A stretch of DNA of 64,000 bases from Bombardia bombarda. Taxonomy: Eukaryota; Ascomycota; Sordariomycetes; Sordariales; Lasiosphaeriaceae. The notes beneath the pieces are model-generated. The model was not told the DNA's origin. It saw only the letters and a list, made by a program, of their open reading frames with translations, and did not search any database. Both the position numbers and the translations under genes were made by a program. Location of the stretch: the NCBI GenBank assembly GCA_030512295.1, contig JAULSR010000002.1, positions 1,426,001-1,490,000 of the forward strand. The letters run 5' to 3'. Within the stretch, counting starts at the first letter, position 1. Each line of letters begins with the position of its first letter. Shown here one piece after another: positions 47,705-58,191 of the stretch.

Positions 47705-50026
47705 ATGGGCATCATGCACGACCTTACCGCCGGCATGGCGACTCCTCGGCTGTCTGCGCGATCGCCTCTGGTCGCCCGCTCCAGTTCCCTCCCAGCCAGC
47801 AGCATTGCCGGCGCAGCCATCGGTTCTATCGTTGGCGCATTGATGCTCCTGATATGCCTGTTCCCCTTCATCGTGCGCGCAAGACGCCGGAGATTCAACC
47901 AATTTGATGGACAAGACTTCCAGGCGGAGATGGGGCAAAGCCTCGGAGGCCCCATTTCCCCCCATGGCGTGCCCGGCGACGACTCCTCCCACTCCCCCAA
48001 GAGACTCTTGTCGAGGGACCACTATGTCCCCGACCCTGAAGCTGGTTTTGGTTCCAGTACAATAAACGGCCAGTATCCGATCAGCAACGAACCTGTCACC
48101 GGCAACGGACATGACGTCTATCAGAAGGCGGCCTCGATCCAGGAACCGCAGCAACGTCCCTCCGCCCTCCCCCCAGGTGTCACCCTTGACCAAGGTCTCC
48201 CGTCACCCATCTCGCCACCTCTCTCACCAGCGTCGAGGTTTGATTCGTTAGTCAGCCAGTCCGTCACAGATGGCCGCCTAGATGACAAGGCATCCCAAGG
48301 AGTATCGGCTGCCGAACAATCCCTGCCTTCCCCAGATCCCTCGAGGTCACGCTATGGGTCTATGGGAACGGTTGGCAGGGACAGCACTCGTGAATTAAGC
48401 CTTGTTGACTCATATGGTTCGCCCAGTCGCCAGCTCACACTCACCGGCAACATTATGCCCAATGGCATAACAGAGGAGCCCGAGAATTTCAACCAGGCTT
48501 CCTCTCCTCATCGGTCTTTCCCCCACCTCCCAGAGTCGATACGGAACCTGATCAATAGGCGGCATTCGGCGCACCAACGCCGAGACAGCAGGCGCTCAAC
48601 TCACGGCGGGACAGACGGGACACGCTCACCTTCCATCATCACCAACACAGAGGCTATTACCCATATAGAGTCGGCCCCGCCAACTTTCGACTTCGAGATT
48701 GATCCCCGTGGTGAAGCATGGTCCTATTACAACGACCCCTACCTAGACCAGCAGACAGATTCTTATATACCCGCACCCGCACCCGCATTTATACCAGCCT
48801 CAGCTCCAGTTCCATCCCCCGCATCTTCTTTACCTACCCACTTGTCTATTGTGCCGCCCACGGATGCCCAGCCTTCGGCACCCCCTAGCCCGCTCTCTCC
48901 AGTCGAGCAATCGTCTATTCCTGGAGACAGATTTGCAGCCCCCATGATAACACGACCTATAGTCGAGGAGCCGGACGCCATCTCGCCCGACAGTGATAAA
49001 ACAAACCCCTCCAAGGATCTACCCAAGACCTTTGGTAGACAAAGCTCACAGCTCAATAAAAGGCTTATCGGCGGACCCCTACAGCGTACGGACAGCTTGC
49101 CACCCCCGACCATTGTGTCCGACATCCCCAGTCCCCCTCTCCATCACGACGCTGGGCCAAGCGGAAATCCCATGGACTTGATGATGCCCACGAACGCCAC
49201 TGAGAGTGCCTGGAAGGTAGAACAGGATATTCTCAAGATAGAGAACTCACCTTCCCCACCCCCAGCTTCGGCACCGTTGACACCGTTACCGGTCTTGGAG
49301 GAGTACCCTTCGATCAAAGAAGACCTGAGCCCGGAGCCAGAGCCGGAATACCAATACTCCCCTCAATATTCCTCTCAATTCGCCCCTCAATACGCCCCCC
49401 ATTACCCCCCTCAGATAGAGGTTCAAAGCCCAAGTATGGACAATACCGGGATGCTAAATATCCCATATGGCGAATTCATCATGGATAATTCCGACTCGAG
49501 CTACTCCACACCTCCCCCTTCTTCTGGCCCGTCAACCTCCAACACCCCCGATACCCGGCTTACGGAACCGTATACGGCGTCTCCATCTCCAAGGTCCGAT
49601 GCGAATGGGCCGCTGGGAACATCACCCAGGATCTTTGCTTGTGATGATTGTCACCGCGTCTTTGACCAGGTTCACAAACTAAAGTACGTGTCATGCTTGA
49701 CTCATCATCACTCACTCACTTCTGTTGCTAATACTTTATTTACTAGTCATCACAAGCGCTACCACGACAAACCCCACGAATGTGAACACCCCGGCTGCAG
49801 CATGCGGTTCGGCACCAAGACACATTTGGATCGCCACATCAATGACAAGCACAAGAGAGCGCGCAAGTTTTACTGCACGGAATCGGGCTGCCCTTATTCC
49901 ATAGGCGGTGGAAAGTCGTTTCCCAGGAAGGACAACTGGAGGAGGCATATACAGAACAAGCATCACAAGACGCCACAAGCTGATCCCATCGAGTATACGG
50001 ATGAGGTTATAATGGGTGGGACATGA
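47705..50026 (+). CDS. C2H2 zinc-finger protein with N-terminal transmembrane segment
   Basis: Two exons, 47705-49683 and 49747-50026, give 752 residues. The 63-base intron is a multiple of three; removing it rebuilds finger 1 exactly (HKLNHHKRYH). Near the N-terminus, residues about 33-57 form a hydrophobic segment (SIAGAAIGSIVGALMLLICLF) followed by RARRRR, the usual single-pass anchor with a basic cytosolic edge. A long disordered Ser/Pro-rich region follows. At the C-terminus are three C2H2 fingers: CDDC-x12-HKRYH, CEHPGC-x12-HINDKH and CTESGC-x18-HIQNKH, of the fungal PRKDNWRRH type. No cleavable signal peptide is seen, so the anchor would act as a signal-anchor or an upstream exon is missing. 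The fingers would face the cytosol; release by proteolysis, like other membrane-held factors, is inference. Alternative starts are 47714 and 47735. Confidence 0.8.
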   Translation: MGIMHDLTAGMATPRLSARSPLVARSSSLPASSIAGAAIGSIVGALMLLICLFPFIVRARRRRFNQFDGQDFQAEMGQSLGGPISPHGVPGDDSSHSPKRLLSRDHYVPDPEAGFGSSTINGQYPISNEPVTGNGHDVYQKAASIQEPQQRPSALPPGVTLDQGLPSPISPPLSPASRFDSLVSQSVTDGRLDDKASQGVSAAEQSLPSPDPSRSRYGSMGTVGRDSTRELSLVDSYGSPSRQLTLTGNIMPNGITEEPENFNQASSPHRSFPHLPESIRNLINRRHSAHQRRDSRRSTHGGTDGTRSPSIITNTEAITHIESAPPTFDFEIDPRGEAWSYYNDPYLDQQTDSYIPAPAPAFIPASAPVPSPASSLPTHLSIVPPTDAQPSAPPSPLSPVEQSSIPGDRFAAPMITRPIVEEPDAISPDSDKTNPSKDLPKTFGRQSSQLNKRLIGGPLQRTDSLPPPTIVSDIPSPPLHHDAGPSGNPMDLMMPTNATESAWKVEQDILKIENSPSPPPASAPLTPLPVLEEYPSIKEDLSPEPEPEYQYSPQYSSQFAPQYAPHYPPQIEVQSPSMDNTGMLNIPYGEFIMDNSDSSYSTPPPSSGPSTSNTPDTRLTEPYTASPSPRSDANGPLGTSPRIFACDDCHRVFDQVHKLKYVSCLTHHHSLTSVANTLFTSHHKRYHDKPHECEHPGCSMRFGTKTHLDRHINDKHKRARKFYCTESGCPYSIGGGKSFPRKDNWRRHIQNKHHKTPQADPIEYTDEVIMGGT

Positions 50027-51063
50027 TCTGAGACGAAACATTTTGCGGCTACAAACAAGCGAAATGAATTTTTTGTCTGGGATTTGCGAGACCGCGAAGC
50101 AAGCTGGGTGTTTGAACGTGATTTTGGGGGGTTCAATAACATATCAAGCAAGCAAGCAAGCATTGGCATTTTTGCAGGTATCTATGAGCGGAAGTTCATA
50201 TCTCTCAGCTAACTGTTAAGAGTCATAATGGCGACGTACTTGTTGAAAGAACACATTGCGTTTCTAAGTCGAAATTGTCAAGCATCGGGGAACAAGTAGG
50301 CGGAGTAATAGGGAGAGAGGATATACCCCTCTCAGATAGTACCGTCACACGTTGAGGGCAGAAAATTATCTCCCAAGTTATGGCGAAGAAGGCTTTTGAG
50401 AGAGAAGGGTATCTACAGTTGGGGCTTCACGAGTCATGGCATGGCATGGACATATCGATGGGCGTTTCTCTCAATGGATAGCAAAGGACAGGAATTCGGC
50501 ATTTGTCTGTAGCTTGGCACACATTTGGGTTTGTTGTTTATGTACATATATATTATAATTATCGGGGAATTGAAAATGGCTCATGTTTTTTTCTTCATTT
50601 GTTTGGTACTGCACTATTGTGCCTGTTTCATACAGTGTCTCGATGCTTTCTGCAATCGCCATTGCCCGCGGGCCTTGATTGAACCCTTGCCCTTGTGAGA
50701 ACACGGCAAGTATATATCGTAGGCCTATTTTTTGTTCTCGTAAGATATCAAGCGACTCATTCTAGACTTTTCCCGTCTGTCTAGAAGTCAAGTATAGTGC
50801 AACCCAGGCCTCTATAATATGGGTATCTCTCTTAGTCCGGGAGTCTCAGCTTCTCCATTTGTAGCCAGGTCGGCCGCTCAGAGCCGAGCTCTTGAGGCCG
50901 TAGTTGGCGGTGGGGGTACTTGTTTGCAGTTTGTGTCTGCCCTCATCAGGCCCGCACCAAACCACACCCTCACCAGTCAGTCCAGTTCCACCCTTAGCAA
51001 TCCTTTGTCGCTTTTTTCCTTTTCCCCTCTGTTCATTCATAACTCCCAAACCCCCCTTCCACC
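50027..51063. other. Convergent intergenic region between zinc-finger and RRP40 genes
   Basis: No gene was found. It holds 3' untranslated sequence from both sides, with AT-rich sequence near 50500-50600. Confidence 0.5.
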
Positions 51064-51868
51064 TCACCGCATCTCCCTAATCAACCTCTTCACCAACTTC
51101 CTCTGCTGCTCGACCCCCAAGTCCCCCTCATCCGTCTCCCGCAGCGCCCTGCCGACCGCAATCACCGTCTTGGTGCTCTCGCTGCCGACCCACACGCGTC
51201 CATTTCTCCCCACAGCCGTCTCGAACGCCAACCCTTCGCCGCCGAGCAGCTCGAGCACCTCGACGCCGCCCTCCTCGCGGCTGCGCGCCATCAGCAGGCG
51301 GCGCGCCAGGCCCAGAGACACGTCGAACGCCATGCCGCCCGTCAGCGGGCCGAGCCCCTCGGCCTTGCCGGTCGAGCCGGACACGCACTCGAGCTCGGCG
51401 TCCATGTGGCGGTTGGCGAGGGTGACGCGGGCGTAGATGAGGGCGCCCGGGGCGAGGATCGGGCGGGTCTTCTTGGTGGCGCCTTCGAAGGCGAGTTGCG
51501 GGAGGGTGGCGGAGGAGGTGTAGGGGGTCAGGTTGACGTAGTAGAGGTCGGCGGCGGAGCGGACGATTTGGCCGATTACGAGGTCGTTGGGGGAGGGGAT
51601 GTACTGGGGGGTGTCAGGTTGGTTTGGTTTGTGAGGAGCGGGGAGATGGGAGGGGGGGACTTACGCGACCGCCGTTGTATTCTACCCACATGGAATTCTT
51701 CTTGTGGTCGGCTATGAGCTGTCCTGCGACGGTGGGTATGATGGCGTTTGGGGGAATGTGTCGCAGGCCGGGACCAAGGCGGAGCGGCTGCTTCTTGTGG
51801 GTTGGGATCAGGGACGGGTCGATGGTGTCGCCGGGGAGGACGAGGGGGTGTTGCTGGTCGACTTCCAT
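51064..51868 (-). CDS. RRP40: Exosome complex RNA-binding cap subunit Rrp40
   Basis: Two exons, 51868-51665 and 51603-51064, are joined over a 61-base intron and give 247 residues, the usual length of the family. The N-terminal domain VLPGDTIDPSLIP, with PLRLGPGLRHIPPNAIIPTVAG, leads to an S1 domain (YIPSPNDLVIGQIVRSAADLYYVNL, PGALIYARVTLANRHMDAELECVS). A KH-type domain follows, in the segment GGEGLAFETAVGRNGRVWVGS, whose GRNGRVWV is the Rrp40 signature. The protein caps the 9-subunit exosome barrel and guides RNA into 3'-5' decay and rRNA processing in nucleus and cytoplasm. It is divergent with SSZ1. Confidence 0.92.
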
Positions 51869-52530
51869 TCTGTTTTCTTCTGTTCTTTTCTTTTCTTTTT
51901 GGAGTGTCGGCGGTATTCGGGTGTTGAAAAGGGAAAAGTAGGTAGATGAATTGGTGATGTGTTTCTGCGGCCAAGGTAATTCCGTCCTTCAGCCTTGGTG
52001 GGGTCCTCTCTGTCCCGCGCAGTGCTGTGGATGGTATGGCTGTGGGGGTTTAACCACATGTGTCCCACGGACCAGGTTGATGCTCCAACGTCTAAGGTCG
52101 CTTGGAGACCTCACCAAACGTTCTGCACCACATCAAATATTCAAAGAAGCGAAGGAACCAATCACTTGAAAAAGCAGTATAGAAACGCAGGTCGATAGCA
52201 AAATCATTTCAAATTCACAACCAATATCTTTGCCAGAAGCTCCATTCTCTCCATCAACTTGGTACTTACAAACGAGTCGAGACCTCACTGTAAACCATGC
52301 CCCAAACGGCTAGGCGGGGGGCACTGCCAAGCTTTAACAAACAGGGATGTCAAGTGAGATCCATCCCGCGTCCTCTTGTCTAAATTTTTTTTGGGAACTC
52401 TGTCGGAATTTTCGAAGCCCCCCACCACCCGCCGACCATTTTACCACCCATTGTTGTTCTTGCTTGACGAGACGACCTCCTGCATCCTTACTTCGCCGCT
52501 CCTCACAAACACCACACACACAACGTCACA
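51869..52530. promoter_or_regulatory. Shared divergent promoter of RRP40 and SSZ1
   Basis: The 662 bases between the two start codons hold both promoters. Pyrimidine-rich and A/T-run sequence lies just upstream of SSZ1 (around 52380-52400). No further motif can be assigned with confidence. Co-regulation of the exosome and ribosome-associated chaperone genes is inferred only from the layout. Confidence 0.55.
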
Positions 52531-54422
52531 ATGAGCGAAACGAGAACCGGCCCCGCCCCGGGCGACCGCACCGCCATCGGCATCACCTTTGGCAACTCCA
52601 ACAGCTCCATCGCCTGCACCGTCGACGACAAGGCTGAGGTCATTGCCAACGAGGATGGAGGTTAGCAACAAGACATATGACAGACACATTGAGACATGCC
52701 TGCAAGATGTTGCTGTCGCAATGATCGGATGGATTTACTGACATGGAGACTATCTACAGACAGACAAATCCCCACGATTCTCTCATACGTCGATGGCGAG
52801 GAGTACTACGGCCAGCAGGCAAAGGCCTTCCTCGTCAGGAACCCCAAGAACAGCGTCGCCTACTTCCGCGACTTTCTAGGAAAGGAGTATGCAAACATGC
52901 CTCTCAACTATTTGATAGCCCTAACTGCAGAGGCTGACCCGTTAATAGGTTCAAGTCGATAGATCCCACCTACAACCACGCGTCCGTCCACCCCCAAGAC
53001 GTCGACGGCTCTGTCGCATTCACCCTCAAGGATAAGGCAGGCGAGGACGAGGCCGCATCCACCCTGTCCGTATCCGAGATCTCGACCCGCTTCCTCCGTC
53101 GCCTCGTGACCTCGGCATCCGAGTACCTGGGCCAGAAGGTCACATCTGCTGTCATCACCATCCCCACCAACTTCAATGACAAGCAGAAGGCCGCGCTGGT
53201 CGCCGCCGCCAAGGCCGCCGACCTCGAGGTTCTGCAGCTCATCAGCGAGCCCGTTGCCGTCGTCTTGGCCTACGATGCGCGCCCTGAGGCCGAGATTGTC
53301 GACAAGATCGTCGTCGTCGCCGACTTGGGAGGTACCCGCTCCGACGTCGCTGTTGTCGCCAGCCGTGGCGGCCTGTACACCATCCTGGCGACCGCCCACG
53401 ACCACGAGTTTGTCGGCGCCGCGCTCGACAAGGTCCTCATCAACCATTTCGCTAAGGAGTTCATCAAGAAGCACAAGATCGACCCCCGCGAGAACGCGCG
53501 GAGCTTGGCTAAGCTGACGGCCGAGTCCGAGGCTACTAAGAAGGCTTTGAGCTTGGGCACTAACGCTAGCTTCAGCGTCGAGAGCTTGGCTGAGGGCATC
53601 GACTTCCAGAGCACCATCAACCGCCTGCGCTTCGAGACCGTCGCGAGGCCCGTGTTCGAGGGCTTCAGCCGTCTAGTTGAGTCTGTTATCAAGAAGGCCG
53701 GCCTGGACGTCTTGGACGTAGACGAGGTCATCCTCTCGGGTGGCACCGCACACACGCCCCGCATCGCTTCCAACCTCGGAAACATCTTCCCCGCGTCCAC
53801 CGCCATCCTCTCGCCCTCCACAAGTGCTACCGCCATCAACCCGTCCGAGCTCCAGGCCCGCGGCGCCGCCCTGCAGGCCAGCCTGATCCAGGAGTACGAG
53901 GCCGAGGACATCGCCCAGTCCACCCACGCCGCCGTCACCACGGTGCCCCACACCACCAACGCTATCGGCGTTATTTCGCTCACAGAGTCAGGCGAGGAGG
54001 TCTTTGTCCCCGTCGTCCAGCCCGAGACCGCCGTCCCCGCCAGGCGGACGGTCCAGGTCGCTGCGCCCAAGAACGGCGGCGACGTGCTTATTAAGATTGT
54101 TGAGGGCAACACCCATATCAAGGTGATCAAGCCCGAGCCCAAGGTCCAGGCCGCCAACGGCACCAACTCCAAGGCCGCCAAGGTCGAGGACGACAACTCT
54201 GGCGAGGATAGCGATGATGAGTTCTCTGACGAGGAGGAGGAGGAGGAGAAGCGCGAGAAGGCGTGGAAGATTGGCGCCACGCTTGCTGAGGCGGCCGTCC
54301 GCCACGTGAAGAAGGGCGCCCAGGTCGAGGTCACTATCAATGTCAACGCGGATCTTAGTGTCACGGTAACAGCGAGGGAGGTTGGTGCCAAGGGTGGTGT
54401 TCGTGGTACATTGAGTGCATAG
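52531..54422 (+). CDS. SSZ1: Ribosome-associated Hsp70-like protein Ssz1
   Basis: Three exons (52531-52660, 52760-52886, 52949-54422) give 576 residues. The ATPase domain reads AIGITFGNSNSSIACTV, DRQIPTILSYVDGEEYYGQQAK, SAVITIPTNFNDKQKAAL, DKIVVVADLGGTRSDVAVV and EVILSGGTAHTPRIASNL. A canonical Hsp70 has DLGGGTxD with three glycines; here it is DLGGTRSD, and the usual peptide-binding domain is short with an acidic GEDSDDEFSDEEEEEE stretch. Both are traits of Ssz1, which binds ATP poorly, pairs with zuotin as the ribosome-associated complex and stimulates Ssb-type Hsp70 at the tunnel exit. Many Lys/Glu and GCC-type codons suit a highly expressed translation gene. The start ATG follows ACGTCACA. 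Confidence 0.92.
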
Positions 54423-55071
54423 ATGTCTTTTAGCGCGCAATAGAAATGGGTTAAGCGGAACAACGGTGGACAGACAGACACCAACCAACCACAGCGGATA
54501 GGTAGGTAGATGACTGGAGATCGGGATTGTTTAGAAGAGTGTAAAATGTGCTAAATGAATGTTTTAGAAAGGGAGGGGGCAAGGAGGTGTTACACTTACG
54601 TATACACATTACAATGGTGCAATATCCCTTATTTACTACCTAATCATGATCGGGGGGAATGGGTGGTGGTGGCGTGGCCAGGAGTATTCATAATGGATGG
54701 AATTTCATACCCATGATAGGAGAAACCATCATCTGGCCAGCCAGCCAGCCAGCGGTTGCGGTCTCGTTCATTTCCTTGGCCTGCTTATCTATCTGCCTGT
54801 CTGCCTATAAGACATGCCATGAACATTTAAATTTGAAAAATACATATCATCATCAAATTTTGCATCGAGGAGGCTTTGTTTTATAGTCATAGCTGCTTGG
54901 TAAGGTAGCTGCTGATTAGATGTGTATCTTATATCATGCTATACGCTCACCCGCCTGGCCGGTCTGGCACACATGTGGTTGTGCGTCGGCCGGCGAGATA
55001 TAATGGTGTATATCTAAACAAAGAGAACCTATTCAAACCCGCCAAACTCCTCGCTGTCGCTATCGCTATCG

Positions 55072-55140
<69 letters not shown>

Positions 55141-55174
55141 TCGTTGTCCTAACATAGTACACATTCCAGTCCAT
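54423..55174. other. Convergent intergenic region between SSZ1 and NT-C2 genes
   Basis: No gene was found. It holds the SSZ1 3' untranslated region and, at the right, the hexamer microsatellite in the probable 3' untranslated region of the NT-C2 gene. Confidence 0.5.
55052..55147. repeat. GCTGTC hexanucleotide microsatellite
   Basis: About 15 tandem copies of a six-base unit (GCTGTC, with GCTATC variants at the left) end about 27 bases before the NT-C2 stop codon. It would be transcribed in that gene's 3' untranslated region. Confidence 0.9.
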
Positions 55175-56944
55175 TCATACAGAAGCCCCCGGCGCAGCCC
55201 ACGCCACCAAATCTTCACGCACCTCGAACTCGTCCACCTCGAGCGCGCGCTTGTACACGTCCCTGCCCCGATCGCTGCCCACCGTCGTCGCGAGACTCGC
55301 CAGGCTGTCGTTACGGCTATGGCTGTTGAGTCCGTGGCCATGACCATGACCGTCTGCTGCTGCTGTAACTTTCCCCCCAGGGCCATCACGGCCGCGGTGT
55401 ATATGGAGCGACGAGGCCAGCATGCGGGTCAGCTCGCGATCGCGGTCGCCGCCGGCGACGATAGTGGCTGAGCTGCGGTCGGTGGCGGCGCTCTGGTTGC
55501 GCATGTGCAGGGCGCGCATGCGCGCCAAGTCGCGTGGTCGGAGCGTGCCCATGACGTCTTCTTCGCCCGAGGTTGAACCGCCGTTGTTGTTGCCGCCACC
55601 ATTACCATTGGCTTCTTCTCTGGACTGATTATTTCTAGAGTTTCCAGAGCTGCTTGTGCTGGGAGTGCGGGTGGTGACAGTATCAATGTCTACGCCGCCG
55701 CCGTTGCTGTTGCCATTATTCGTGTTGACGCTTCGGTGGCTGGAGGTTGATGGGTGGTGTTTTGGGTTGGGGGAGGAGGAGTCGCGGCCGTGATGATGGT
55801 GGGTTTCGGTGTCGGAGGAGGAGGGCCGAAACCCATCGCCGCCGGCGAAGATGTCTTCGATGCATTGGTCGGCTGGCAGCTCGCCGGGCTGGGATGCCCA
55901 GCTGGCGGCGAGGACGCGACGGTAGGCGTCTTGGAGCTCAAAGACGTCGCGCGACTTGTTGCTGAGGGAGGGGACCTGTCCTGATGCTTCGGCGCTTGGA
56001 TCGACGGGCTCGAGGGCGTCGCCTGAGACGAGGCCCGCGATGCCGCCAAAGACGGGGGCGGTCTTTAGTGGGGGTGCGACGAAGTTGCGCTCGCCGTCGA
56101 CTTGCAGCATTAGTATGCCGAGTTTGAGGGTCGAGTTGATTTTGCTTTCTTGCATGAGATAACGGCGCACCACGCCTTCGCGCACCCCGCCGCTCTCTGT
56201 TGTCGCGTGCTCCTCTTCTGTTTCCGATAGGTGCGACGGCTTGGGGCTGGTGTCGGGTCCCGTTGGGATGCTGATGCCGCTCAGCGAGCTGCGCTTGCGC
56301 TGGTGTCCGGATCTCTCTCCTCCTTGATAGGACGAGGCGAAGCTCGTTCTTGCCTCTGCGACATTAGCGCCGTCGCGCACGATCGCCTCGCTCTCCTCGA
56401 CATACTCGCTCAGGTTGAGGCGAATGGTGCCGAGGGTGATTTTCTCTTCTCGGCCGATGGCGCCGCTTGCACCGCCCGGGTTGAACTCCTGCAGCACTTC
56501 AAACTCGATTGGGCAGTCGACCAGGTTGCTGTTGCGGTCGATGGTGATGCGCAGGGGGACGAGCTTGGAATAGCCGTACTCGACCCGGTGGTTCGCTATG
56601 GGGCATTTGGGCGTCCGCCCACGATGCTCACCGTGGATGCTGTGTGGGATATGCCATTTGACCAGGGACCCGCCCGAAACCAGCGGGACGTTGTTCAGGT
56701 CGTAAATCTGCCATGGCAATCAGGTTAGTTCAAGTTTAAAGGAAGCAGGTTGCGAAACAGCAAAGACAAGATGGACACAGTTATGTAACACTGTACGTAC
56801 AGTAAGATGTAGTTCGAACTTGGGCTATCGAGGTTCATGGTGTTGTGTTAGTTTCACAATATATTCAACCGTCAGAGGGGCTGCATCGCAGGTAAAAGGA
56901 CGGCGAACCTTTCTAGCCTTGCTAACTAGGGGGAGGAATTGCAT
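55175..56944 (-). CDS. NT-C2 (N-terminal C2, EEIG1/EHBP1-like) domain protein
   Basis: Three exons give 530 residues: 56944-56909, a 24-base microexon 56824-56801, and 56707-55175. The start MQFLPLVSKARK was chosen because it splices in frame to PKFELHLT and then IYDLNNVPLVSGGSLVKWHIP, which together form the first strands of an NT-C2 domain. The domain continues with CPIANHRVEYGYSKLVPLRITID, LVDCPIEFEVLQEF and ITLGTIRLNLSEYVE. Such domains bind lipids or Rab proteins at membranes. Next comes a second conserved stretch, VVRRYLMQESKINSTLKLGI. The C-terminal part is Ser/Asn/Gly-rich and disordered, with His runs. Without the microexon the domain loses a strand, so the model is well supported, though the donor GTTCGC of exon 1 is unusual. 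Confidence 0.8.
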
Positions 56945-58191
56945 GTCAGCTTAGGATATTGATAAGACAAACAGGCGGCGAAAAGGTGAATCCGATGCCC
57001 GATGCGCTGGTTTAATGAGAGTCGCCGTGCCCCATAATGACGGAAGCACCGGAGGTTGTGAAGAAAATCAAGGTTGGGGCGCAAACACCCATGGCCTGCG
57101 AGTTAGAATGATATCTACGATACTATTCATCGATTGACAGGATGAAAGTGACGGCTGACCGATAAGGATGAGGAGGAGGGAGGGAAGGAGGGAGGGAGGG
57201 AGGTGAATGAAGGAGGCACACTTGGTCACTAGTCATGCTTACTGAGGGATGTCATGGTTGGTTACATGCGACAGGTTGATTTGGAAGGGGCTTGCTGCTG
57301 TTTTTGCTATACACTACTGTGTAAAGAGCCGAACCGGCTGGGCCCGGATCTGGACTGGCCCCCTTGTTTGTAGCCCCTGGATTCGATCCGAAGCTGTGTC
57401 GTGTCGTGAGCTTTTGGTCTGGCTGGATCTAGACTTTTGGGGAAGCTGACGTCGCCCTGCCAAGCTAGCAACAGTGTTTGCAGCCAGTCCAACCATTAGG
57501 TAGGTAGGCCAAGGCCGGTACCTTGAGCTGCCCAGGGTGGCAGGGGGCAGCGCGGTGGCCAAACTGGACTGAATACGACGTGTTTTTGCGGGTCAATTTT
57601 GTGGCATTCTTTGGCAGCTACCCATGAATGTCTTGAACTATACAGGTATAACCGTTTCTAGGCTAAGCAGGTTGGCAGATAAAAGATTACAAGTACTTTG
57701 AGGTAGTACATGTACTCCGTTCTGAATTCGGAGATTTCTCCTTTGAGTGATGGTATTGACACCGGTCCGGTGGCTGGAAAGGAAGGCTTTTGGAGACTGT
57801 TGACAGCCTTTTCAATGCGATATGCGGTGATATCTCGACCTGCAAACAGTTGGTATCCAATGTTGTCCCGAGTCTCGAGTCTTAGCTGCGTTGAGGGGTT
57901 CAGCGTTACAGAGTCGCCGTTGGGAATGTTTAGGGATGTGGCGGGGCCCGACAGGAATGACTGTACCCCCGCCGTTTGGTTGCCAAGCATCCTTAGACCA
58001 ACAGTATTAGCCAACCAAAGTCTTGGGGTCTTAGCTCTCTCCGTGAACGTTCTTCGAACTGATAAGATAAGAGCTCCAAATTTACCCAACTTGCATTCAT
58101 TCCATCATTAATTCTTGGCTTGGCCGTGGCACCACGAAAGGTCAAACAAGATCTCTACCAATAACACACAACACGCGATATTCCTTGTACG
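56945..58191. promoter_or_regulatory. Divergent promoter region of NT-C2 and POP1 genes
   Basis: The two starts are about 1.25 kb apart. A GGGAGGGA purine tract lies at about 57178-57206, in the plus strand. A minus-strand frame at 57658-58089 is open but lacks a usable start and family match, so it is not called a gene. Confidence 0.5.

Noticed and set aside
53270..54484. 404-codon minus-strand frame
   Set aside because: Antisense to the third exon of SSZ1, whose family match is clear; composition is that of a mirrored coding strand.
57658..58089. Minus-strand frame of 143 codons upstream of POP1
   Set aside because: The first in-frame codon is TTG and the first ATG comes a third of the way in; no family features or splice support were found.
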